Part shown: in pieces, positions 25,962 through 36,433 of the stretch
Layout of the letters: each line of letters begins with the position of its first letter
Position numbering within the stretch: position 1 is the stretch's first letter
Source: Phylloscopus collybita
Taxonomy: Eukaryota; Chordata; Aves; Passeriformes; Phylloscopidae
Length of the DNA stretch: 64,000 bases
Reading direction: 5' to 3'
Assembly: GCA_027886175.1 (NCBI GenBank)
Contig: JAJNNQ010000011.1
Coordinates: forward strand, 3,534,001 to 3,598,000
The notes under the pieces: generated by a model
What the model saw: the letters and a program-made list of their open reading frames with translations, nothing else
The model's database searches: none
Told to the model about the DNA's origin: nothing
Program-made: the position numbers and the translations under genes

Positions 25962-26692
25962 ACAACAGGTGAGTGTCCAACATCTCCAGGGCCTCTTCAG
26001 CCGAGGGGCTCCCCCAGCAGCATGCTGGGTCTGGTGGAAGAGGTGGAGGGGTTATTCCAACTTGGGTAATGGGAGGAGTAGCAGCTGTGCTCCCTCTCCA
26101 AGTTGCCTTTGCTTGTGGCCAGCCCATCCTCTGCACTCTCAGAGCTCTCAGAGAGATACTGCCATCATCAGATGATGAGATTTCTGGGCCACTTGCTGGC
26201 TTTGGGGAGCTTTTGGTCTGTTCTCTTTTGGGACTGAGAGAGAGATTTGTATTGAAGTCTTTATACCTATAAAGAGAGCAGAATATTCAGAGTCAGTGAA
26301 GGGCCAAGCACCAGCAAACTCTTCTTCTCTTGCACCGTAAATGGCAAGAAGGGCAACTGAACTGGTGAACTTGGTGATTTCCAAATGGCCTTATTCCTGA
26401 TAGCCCTCATTTACTTTCCTTATTGGTGTAGATTCCATGAAGCATCTCTCTCCTCTTCTGGAATACAGACATTAAGCAGAAACAATTGTTCTTTAAGCAA
26501 AAAACAACTTTGCCTGTTTCTCTACCTGTCTGATGGGAATGATGTGGTTTCTTCTCCAGTGCTACTGCCGACCTTGCAAATTCAGCTGAAGATCACGAAA
26601 CTGAATCATCCATACATTCTTCAGAAGACAAACCTCGAGAGATACCGAGAGATCAGAACCTCGAGGATTGGCGTTGGCACACCTCGTTTCCC

Positions 26693-26698
26693 AATAAA
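26693..26698 (+). terminator. Polyadenylation signal AATAAA, probable 3' end of HYDIN-like gene
   Basis: A canonical AATAAA lies 730 bp after the HYDIN-like stop. It is in an open 3' segment that follows a plausible acceptor (TTCTCCAG near 26560). It is the first such signal downstream on this strand that fits a transcript end. Assignment to this gene is inference. Confidence 0.5.
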
Positions 26699-26711
26699 GC
26701 AGGGAAAATAA

Positions 26712-27640
26712 TGACTTCTGTGTAGAAACCTGTGAATGCTGAGCTCTCTAGGCAGGCATGGTGTAAACTTCATGAGATCCTGCACAGTCTTCCTCTGCTC
26801 CCAGATGAAGCTTTTCAGGACACAGAACTGCATTCTGCCCACCCCTGTGACGCACCTGGAGCTTTTCTGGCCAGCCTTAAGCACTACCTGAAGTCCCCCC
26901 ATGTCCCTTGCCACTGGAATTGGGTAGCTAATACTCTAAACCCGTCTCATGACGCCAGTGACACCCTTACCATGACGGTGGATGATGGTCTGATAGCAAA
27001 TACGTTACCTTGGTGGCACTTTGGCCCAGATAGCACTGGGGATTGTGGCAGACTCGTAGAGAGAAGACTCTTGGTCCGGTGTGAGCTGTATGACACTGAT
27101 TACATGGATCATCATGGCTAAACCTACTGCTACGGTATCTAAATACTGTCACTGCAGTATAAAATAGAAGCAGGTCTAAGGGGCTATAAGCAGGTGTGGC
27201 CAGAAACCCACAGGTTTACATTCCTTGGCATTGCAGAACTCACAGCGACAAAGCAACTCCAGAGCTGCTTCAGGATTTTATCTCCAGACATGGCTGGATC
27301 TTAGTTGGATCTGCAGTCAGAGGCACCAGGAAGCCAGCTGGGGCACGCAAGGAGCTCAAGTGGCACACGGGGAGGATGGCACGAGCCTTTCAGCACTTGC
27401 TCCTTGCCAGGTGCAAGGGAACCCTACGAGGCTCGGCGGGAGGCTGCAGCTCTTCCTCTGCCTTCTGGACCCCTTCCCATCAAGAATGGGATTTCACACT
27501 CCAGGAGAGCAGCCTCCCTGAGGTGCACTCCCAAAGGCAAAGGTATTCTAAAGTGAAATTCACTGCTCTGACCTGTGCCACTTTGCTTCTGAGTTTAACA
27601 AGAGGAGCCTCCCCACGAGCACCCCTTTTTGCAGATACAT
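26712..27640. other. Intergenic; unassigned 129-codon open frame 26732-27121 (+)
   Basis: A plus-strand frame at 26732-27121 is open for 129 codons, with an even mixture of residues (for example [16 protein letters not shown]). It has no family resemblance I recognise. A TATA-like GTATAAAATA lies near 27158. The stretch could belong to the retroelement that follows. No gene is claimed. Confidence 0.3.
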
Positions 27641-28302
27641 AGGATAGAAGAATGCATGAGTCTTATTATTTGCTTAAAAACAACATTATTATAAGCTTTA
27701 AGCAGATTTGTAACAAGAAGCTTTGAACTATAGCTTTAGAAAATATAAAAGGAGTTGTAATCACCTTAATAAAAGAAAGAAGTGATCTTATCCCAAGCTA
27801 AGAATTGATGTTCCTGGAAAGGAATACTGGACTGCCCTGGAAAGGGAAGCTAGACATCACCTTCACTGATTTACGACCCTGGAGAGGAAAGCTGGACCGC
27901 ACCATCACTGAATTTCCATCCTGACAAAGGAAGCTGGACCTCACCATCATTTGATGTACACTTCTGAAGAAGGGAAGCTGGACATCATCTTCGCTAATGT
28001 ACAACTTTAGGGTATAGAAATTATACATCATCAATAGGAACTGATCACAATGGGGTATTAAAATTAAAGTTCACAAATAGAAACTAGGAGGAAATCAGAA
28101 AAAAAACCCTGCTGAGAAATGTTTATGAAGATGCTCAATAAATACCAGCAAAAAATTTGTAGCCGGCGTGCAGCTGGAGGGGAGACCCCCACTGTACCCA
28201 GCGCGCTGCTTTGCTCACACTTTACTGCTTGAAATAATGAATAAATAAATTGGTTGCTGCTTGACATAGTGGCCGAGTCAAGCTCTTTATTCCTTACAAC
28301 CG
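27640..28302 (+). mobile_element. Solo LTR with internal tandem repeats
   Basis: The right part has the look of an avian LTR. It contains a CAATAAATACC polyadenylation region near 28136, then a G/C-richer R/U5-like part, ending TTCCTTACA at about 28302. No primer-binding site follows, so it would be a solo LTR. A TATA-like AAATATAAAAGG lies near 27742. The left end is not resolved. Four imperfect 50-55-bp repeats (see separate entry) lie inside it. Orientation plus is favoured but not certain. Confidence 0.5.
27805..28010. repeat. Four imperfect ~53-bp tandem repeats
   Basis: Units share the core GGGAAGCTGGACATCACC followed by ATCACT or TTCACT and a short spacer. Four diverged copies start near 27828, 27882, 27927 and 27972. 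They lie inside the LTR-like element. Confidence 0.75.
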
Positions 28303-28489
28303 GACAGCGTTGCAATCACAAAGCAACACTTGCACAACATTATCACAGGAATGACTTACCCCCGTACAAAACCGTGGGAAGCACCTGAAACCACACACAG
28401 TTACAAACCGAAATGAACCTTAGAGGGCACATCCTTCTACACTCCTACTACTTAACCAGAGTTGAACTTCCCGTGTCCGTAACACGGTG

Positions 28490-28730
28490 GGACCGTGCCA
28501 TCTCCGAGGTCCTTTGCAGCGGCCTGGTTCTGTGAGCCGGTGCCGGGGGCTGCTGCGGGCGCTGCCCGGGCGGGCGCGGGGCGGAGGGCGCTGCGCAGCC
28601 GGGCCAGGGCGACGGGCGGGCCCCGGCGGCTCCGCGGCCATTCCACAGGGCGGCAGCGCGGGAGCCGCGCCACGGCCAAGGAGGGAGCGCAGCGAGCCGG
28701 GCAGACGGAGCAGATGATGGGGAAGGAGGG
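28490..28730. promoter_or_regulatory. CpG island, no gene attached
   Basis: The stretch is very G/C-rich with frequent CpG, unlike its A/T-rich left flank. The open frames over it are composition artefacts (Arg/Pro/Ala-rich on every strand). It could be a promoter CpG island for a transcript not otherwise visible in the window, or for the zinc-finger block to its right. Confidence 0.45.
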
Positions 28731-29389
28731 CGGCACAGGGCGCCGGGGACGCCAAGGAGGTGCGAGTCATCGGCTCAGAGGAAAGCCCTCCGTTCTCCTA
28801 CCCGTAATTAGGAACATCAGTGCATGGGTTGGATTTCCCCCCAAAAGGGAAAGAAAAAATCAAACTCAAGGGAGGTGATGCCCCCCACCCATCCCGGGGG
28901 GTTCGGCCCCTCACCTTTCAGCCCCGGGAACAGCGCCGGGACTGGGCGGGTCCGAAGCGGGACTGGGGGGGCATAGGGGGCTCCCCAGTACCGAGGGGGA
29001 CCCTTGGGGCTCGGTCCTGTCCTTCCCCCGCCGTTATCTGTGGGGACCACCCTTATCACCAGGGACCCCCCACTCGCAAACTACCGGGGCCCCCCCACTG
29101 TCCGGGACCCTCCCATTGTCTGCCACCCCTCCTTCAACGACCCCCCCAAAGCTCTAGGACCCTTCCCATCCTTGAGCCCCCCCAGTGCGCCAGGACCCCC
29201 CACTCACCGCCCCTCTCCCACCCATGGGAACCCCCCCTCACCGCGTCCCCCCCGATCACCAGGACCCTCCCAATCCATGGGACCCCCGCACTCACCACGC
29301 ACCCCCCTCAGAGCCCCCCGGGCCCAGCGCCGGGGCCGCTCCGCAGCCGAGGTACCCGAGAAATGCCGCCCGCAGAGCCCGCCACTCGC

Positions 29390-29560
29390 CTCGATTGGCT
29401 GGTTCTGCCGTCACTCCTGGGTCTGACTGCGCGCTGATTGGGCAGAGCAGAGCAGGGACACGCCCACGTCTCGCCCCCATCGCGTAGAAGAGCCGCCATT
29501 TTTTGGATCCTCTGTGTGGAGGAGGCGGCGGCGGAGCTCGGAGGCGGCTCCGGCACAGGT
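29390..29560 (+). promoter_or_regulatory. CCAAT/YY1-type promoter and first exon of U1
   Basis: Two inverted CCAAT boxes (ATTGG at 29394 and 29437) precede a GC-box-like CGCCCAC. A YY1-type GCCGCCATTTTT follows at 29492-29503, the usual position for a TATA-less start site. A GT donor at 29559 (GGCACAG|GTGGGA) would end a short non-coding first exon. The presumed target is the zinc-finger exon at 32827, but the connection is inferred. Confidence 0.5.
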
Positions 29561-29582
29561 GGGAGCCGCGCTGGGTTGTGCC

Positions 29583-29630
29583 GGGGCTCGGGGCTCGGGG
29601 CTCGGGGCTCGGGGCTCGGGGCTCGGGGCT
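29583..29630. repeat. 7-bp minisatellite GGGGCTC, about 7 copies
   Basis: Nearly perfect tandem GGGGCTC units lie just after the putative first-exon donor of U1. The U2 copy of this promoter does not have them; it has a different 19-bp expansion instead. Confidence 0.95.
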
Positions 29631-29820
29631 GGCTGCGGGCGGAGGGGGCGGCAGGGGGCTCTGGCTGTGGCTGGGTTGTGCCGTGTCCTCGTTAATATGC
29701 ACCCCCCTTTTGTATAACATCCGATATTCCTGGCTCTGTTCAGGCTTTGTTCTTCTTCTCCGTGTTCAGGAATTCAGCAGGACCTTGGCTGAGCAGCAGT
29801 CCGTGTCAATGAGTAACATT

Positions 29821-31137
29821 TTCTGAAACTGATGAGTTTCTCCCGTGCCTTCCTTATCTCCAAGTCCCCGTCCCTCTCTCCGAGCAGATTTCAGTCACTG
29901 ACTCTGTTTTTGCTTCCTGGTTCCTCTTTGGTTTTGGGATTATTCTCAGTGAGCTCAATTCTGAGAAAAACGAAAATTCAATCTTGGAATATTTTCCAAA
30001 AGTTTTCTTGGCCATCAGCCAAGGAACACCCTGCACTTTAAGGCAGCCTTATCTGTGTGCTGTTCCTTTACTGAGGTACATACATATTCATGAGTTTCAT
30101 GCTCTACTCAAACATTCTTGACTGCGTTTGATGGTTTAGAAACTTTCTTTGTTTTGGTTTTCTGCTCTGGCTTATCTACATCACATCCTGCAGATCAGGT
30201 CAATCTCTTTTATTTCTTCTTGTGGCCTCATCCTGTTGTTTCACACTTCCCAGAGAGTGAACAGTTCACAAACTCTTCTCTCCTTCTTCTCTGCTGCTCT
30301 GGTTTGTGTGGCCCTTATCTCATCCCTTGGAGAGGTCAATCAGCAGCTGTGGGAAACAACCTGAGTGCTTTATACAGTTCTCTGGGTTACACACAAGTAT
30401 TTGACCATTTTCTATTTTTCCAAGGCCTACAGTACAATACATTCATCCCATGATCAGTTCTAGAAGCTGTCAGGTGTCTACATCAACATCAAATACTCAT
30501 CACACTGCTGCTTCCATGAGTTACACGGTGCAGACTTCAAATGAGCAATGAGGTTAAATGAGCAAGCAGCTCAAAGGGATTCTAAACTGCACTGTGCTTA
30601 CAATCAATAACCACAGATAAAGACCAGCACACAAATGTGAAAGCCAATATTCTCGGGTCATTTTCAACAATTCCCTGTCCTTTTGTAGCCGTTTGTGGCT
30701 CAGGAGGCCTGGCTGCCACCTGCATCCCCTTGCTCAGCTGCTGACTGAGCTGCACTCAGCAAGGTGTCCTGCATGGCCCAAAGATGAGAGTTGCTGTAGC
30801 ACAGAAGAGGAGGAAGAGCATTCGTTTAACCCCTGGTGTGCCAGGGAACCCCGACACCGTGTCCCATTCCCATCCTTTCCACGTTTGGGCCAGAACATGA
30901 GCTGCTTTCTTATTTCCTTTGTTCTCTATTTCACCACTTTCCCATTGTCATCTCTTTGCAAACAGCTTCTTGAGTCATTTAATTTTCCACACTGTGCTCC
31001 TCCTTCTGCTCATGGATAATCTGATCCCATCCCATGGTGAAATGTTGTGTTCTTGGTTTGAGTGGGTTGGTGAGCCAGACTCAGGGGCTGGATCTGTCTC
31101 TTTGGTTCTTATTTGGAGGACATCCTGTAATGTAGTT
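29821..31137. other. Non-coding part of U1 (shared inverted with U2)
   Basis: No supported gene was found. The sequence is shared with 48145-49445 in reverse at high identity, which explains why mirrored open frames appear in both places. It is likely the long intron between the U1 promoter and the zinc-finger exon. Confidence 0.5.
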
Positions 31138-31470
31138 ATTGGTTGCAGTGTCCTTGTGGCCTGCAGCTGGCAGCCTGATTCCTTGCCAGGGGCTGTTTGG
31201 GTGGGCTCTCCCCTGCCCAGGAGGGCAATGCCTCTGCCAGGTCCTTGTGGCCGAGCCGGTGCCCTGGGTGCTGGGGCCCCCTTGGGCCCTGGGCTTGATC
31301 CCTCAGGGGCTGTAGAAACTCTGCCATGGCCTTTGCCTTCCCCTTGGCCTTTTCCTCCTCCCTTCTTGCCTTCTTCCCCTGCTGTGCCTTTGTGACCAAG
31401 TGCTGCAGGGGCTTCTTGTGCCCCTCCTGCAGCCCCCTGAGTGCCTGTGCGTGCTCATCCTCTGACAGCT
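31138..31470 (-). pseudogene. Endogenous retrovirus gag-like relic, U1 copy
   Basis: The antisense strand encodes a charged segment with the core ARREEEKAKGKAKAMAEFL, followed by a degenerate Cys-rich stretch. This resembles the end of capsid and the nucleocapsid region of a gamma-type retroviral Gag. This copy is the shortest: the protease-like end seen in U3 and U4 is absent. Family assignment rests on the linked DTGA motif in the longer copies. Confidence 0.4.
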
Positions 31471-31621
31471 GCTGAGCCCCTTCACCCTTTCCCTTCCCAG
31501 CACACCAACACCATCCATCCCCTGTTGTCTAAATCCCTTCTTGACTTCCCTCATTGCCCCCCTGGGTGTCCATGTCCTTTATTCCCTCTGGGAAAATGTG
31601 CAAACTGCCTCAACATTCTCC

Positions 31622-31790
31622 CAAGGGACACTTGGATGGACACAGACATGGAGACTGACATGGGGACACATGGACATGGAGGGGGATGTAGCTAGTCATG
31701 GGGACACAGGGGGACACAGGCACAGATGGGGATGTGGGGGACAATGATAGGAATGGAAACATGGTGGGGAGACAGCCATGGGTGACATAT
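31622..31790. repeat. Minisatellite piece inserted in U1 (GGACATGG-rich)
   Basis: The sequence is built from GGGGACACATGGACATGGAG-like units and closely matches 34385-34540 and 53990-54130. The other three blocks lack it here and read straight from the preceding to the following sequence. Confidence 0.75.
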
Positions 31791-31799
31791 TTTGGGATC

Positions 31800-33762
<1,963 letters not shown>

Positions 33763-34217
33763 GGGAAGCCCTTAGAGAGCAAGAAGAGCTTCGTGCGCTG
33801 CTCCAGCTCCATCCCCCCTGGGAGGATCAGCATTGGATGATCTCCAGTGACCCCGTTGGGTAGAGCCCTGGTGATCCCTTGTTGGGAAGACACCTGGCTG
33901 GGGGGCTCCACATCTTCCTGGCTCCCTGTGGGCACCTGGATGAACGCAGGGGCAGGAACATCCATCAGGACACAGACCGACACTGGGAATTCCTTGGGGA
34001 GAGTGGATTTGTTGGCTTTCAAACTCAGAAAATCTTTTGTGTTCAATGCTGTCTTCTGGTGGCCTCAAGCAATACTGGATGGTCTTGGAGGTCTTTTCCA
34101 ACCTGTGGGATTCCACAATTTTGATTTCCTATTGCCTGAGGGTGTCTTCTGCAGCCAAATGCTGATGAACTGGGGCAAAGATCAAGGTTTTGAAGACAGT
34201 GGGGTGGAAACCCCTCC

Positions 34218-34223
34218 AATAAA
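34218..34223 (+). terminator. Polyadenylation signal after ZNF-1
   Basis: AATAAA lies 455 bp after the ZNF-1 stop. The equivalent place in U3 (near 53799) reads CAAAAAAGG, so the signal is lost there. Confidence 0.5.
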
Positions 34224-34369
34224 GGTTCTTCCCTCCCACACAAGCATGTGGATCCTCAGCTGGCACAGACACAGAAATCCTTTTCTTTTGGCCTTGATTT
34301 GCTTTTCATTTCTCTTCATCCCTTTAAAAACATCTGACACTGGGGTAAAAATGAGGACATTGAACTAAG

Positions 34370-34620
34370 ACCTGGGTGAGGACATGGGGGGACATAGACA
34401 TGGAGAGTGACGTGGGGACACATGGACATGGAGGGGGACGTGGCCATTCCTGGGGACACAGGGGGACACGGGCTCAGATGGAGATGTGGGGGACAATGAC
34501 AGGGATGCAAACGTGGTGGGGAGACAGCCATGGGTGAGGCCATGGTGGCACATGGCCAGTGACATGTGGGGACATGGCCGTGGCCGGTGCTGTGAGGGGA
34601 ACTTGTAGGGCCTGTGGGGG
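34370..34620. repeat. GGACATGG-type minisatellite, U1
   Basis: Degenerate tandem units around GGGGACACATGGACATGGAG and GGGGACACAGGGGGACACGG lie downstream of ZNF-1. It is the same array as 53960-54220 and the source-like copy for the piece at 31622. Confidence 0.8.
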
Positions 34621-34689
34621 ATGCTGGGTGTGAGGGAGTTGAGGGTTCCTGGGAGGGCCTTCGGGCTTGCTGAGGGCTTTGGGGACCCC

Positions 34690-34930
34690 AGGCCGAGCGG
34701 CTCTGGCAGCACTGGAAGACCCTGGTGGAGGTTCTGGGGCAGCTGCTCAAGGAGCCCCTGACCTGGAGCCCCAGCCGGACATTGGGCTCCTGGAAGGGAA
34801 TGAAGGTCTTTGTCCCCAGGAGGGAAATCCCAGCAGCCCCAGGGTGTTGGGGGTGGCTGAGAGGCCACAAGAGGGAGGGGAAAGCCAGACAGAGCTGTCC
34901 CTGTCCAAAACAGCCCCCCTAAAATCCCCA
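34690..34930 (+). other. Conserved exon-like open frame of unknown identity, U1
   Basis: After a CCCCAG acceptor-like site near 34690, the frame reads AERLWQHWKTLVEVLGQLLK and continues EPLTWSPS. U3 carries the same frame at about 54284-54530 with a few substitutions and it stays open there. I do not recognise the family. It may be an exon of a gene fragment carried with the block, or chance. Confidence 0.25.
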
Positions 34931-35038
34931 AACTCATGGATTCTTTGCAGGAAAAAGCTGCCAGGAGGTGCCTTAATTAAGGGAAAGGAGGGATGAAATC
35001 CCCAGACTGTGCATGGAACCCCCAAACCCAAGCGTGGG

Positions 35039-35480
35039 TGTCTTGGGTTATGGAACCAAAAATGGGTATTCTATTTCATCTGTTGTCAGCAGCTGGGGAG
35101 ATGTTTTTCTTTATCTCTTTTAACTCTGGGGGGAGGGGGGCTGATGCTTTCTGATAACGGGCCAGCTGCTCAAACCAGGTGAGGCAGTGTTTCTTATCTC
35201 TTTCACCACCTGTCCACCCTCCGGGGGGTATCTTCTGCTAATGGGCCATGAAGGCTCAGCAGTGACAGGACACATTCCATCATCCCATTGGGAGATGCTC
35301 CACCCAGTGTGGGAGGAGCCAACCATTCCTACCTGGATTGATCCCAGCTGGTTCTGGGGTCCGCAGCTGGGACCCAGGAGGCTTCGAGTCACCCTGAAAG
35401 GTATCTCGTTAGAGACACCCTGGGTGGTCAAAGTAACTCCTCAGCTGGTAGAGAAGGCCTCAGCAGGGGGGCAGAGCAGT
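35039..35480 (+). mobile_element. LTR, TGTCTTGGGTTATGG-type, plus
   Basis: It starts TGTCTTGGGTTATGG at the exact right edge of U1. The first ~300 bp are an inverted match to 43480-43807, whose minus-strand end is the same sequence. The right end is not resolved. Confidence 0.6.
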
Positions 35481-35516
35481 GATTCTCCGCTCTTGTGATT
35501 TCTCAGCTCAGTGATT

Positions 35517-35950
35517 GTCAGCTTCTGCCCTTGCGAGGTAGCTTCTCTCTTAGCCAGCCCGGGAAGGAGAGAGTGAGGGTCCGTTTGGCAATTCCGCATA
35601 AGGTAACTTTATTGCAAAGTTCCAGGCGAAGGGAGCCAGGGACGGGTACCCTAGGGGCTATGGAACTCAAGGGGTTTTTATGGGGAACTAAGGTGGGAGG
35701 GGAAGGGGTACAAAGCCAATAGTTTGCAACAGATCTACATAAAACCTTGTAGGGGATTGTGGTCCTCTTTTTTGGTCGCCGTAACCAAAAGACTGGCTGT
35801 TATCTTAAGGCTCTGGCAGAGGTAGTTGTGCAATTCTTCTTATCTCCTCCAAGGCAGAGCCACTGGAGCCTTGTCCACCCCCACAGCTGGTCATGGAGAA
35901 ATAGATCAACTATGAACGCCCCATTCTTCTCTTCTCTTTCTGCTCTTTCA
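35517..35950 (-). mobile_element. LTR-like element, minus
   Basis: On the minus strand a TATA-like CCATAAAAACC (near 35675) is followed by AATAAAG (near 35610) and a U5-like remainder. The ends are approximate and no target duplication was identified. It fills the gap between the plus LTR and the kinase fragment. Confidence 0.4.
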
Positions 35951-36124
35951 CCACAATGATCAGCGGCACCAGGGTGGATGTGACCATGGCCTCTGTTACA
36001 AATGGATGCTGCAGAAAGGAAAAAAAAAAACCAGCAATGAACCATTACTTTTCAAGCTAAGAGCCTCAAAAGCAGGGTAATATTTTTTAAATGAAAGAGG
36101 GATTGAGTCAGAGTAGGTCAAAGG

Positions 36125-36210
36125 AGAAACAGTGGGGCAACAGTGGCACAGCTTGCTGCAAGAGCTGACAAGTGCCCCGGGCCTGGAAATGTTTCAAGAC
36201 TGAGCATCCT
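36125..36210 (-). pseudogene. Possible terminal exon of PAK-like fragment
   Basis: On the minus strand HLSALAASCATVAPLFLL followed by a stop resembles the PAK C-terminus (a short His-Pro-Phe-Leu...Ala-Lys-Pro-type end). However, it is not in the phase required by the donor at 36433. A small indel or a different acceptor would be needed. Confidence 0.3.
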
Positions 36211-36433
36211 GATCTCTTTCAGGGTGTCTCTGCTCATGGCAGGGCACTTGGAGCAGATGACCTGGACAGGTCCCTGCCAGCCCAGCCCAGTCCAGGATTG
36301 CTGAGTGTTCTCCTTTGAACAGCACCAAGAGTGGAGGTGAGGAGGAGGGGGGCTCATCTGATGCCTGGCACTTGAGTGGAGGAGGAGCTCATCCCTGGGA
36401 CACTGTTCCACCTGCAGCCCCTGGGCATTTTAC

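Noticed and set aside
28420..28770. Arg/Pro-rich frames on both strands over the CpG island
   Set aside because: High G/C keeps all frames open; no motif.
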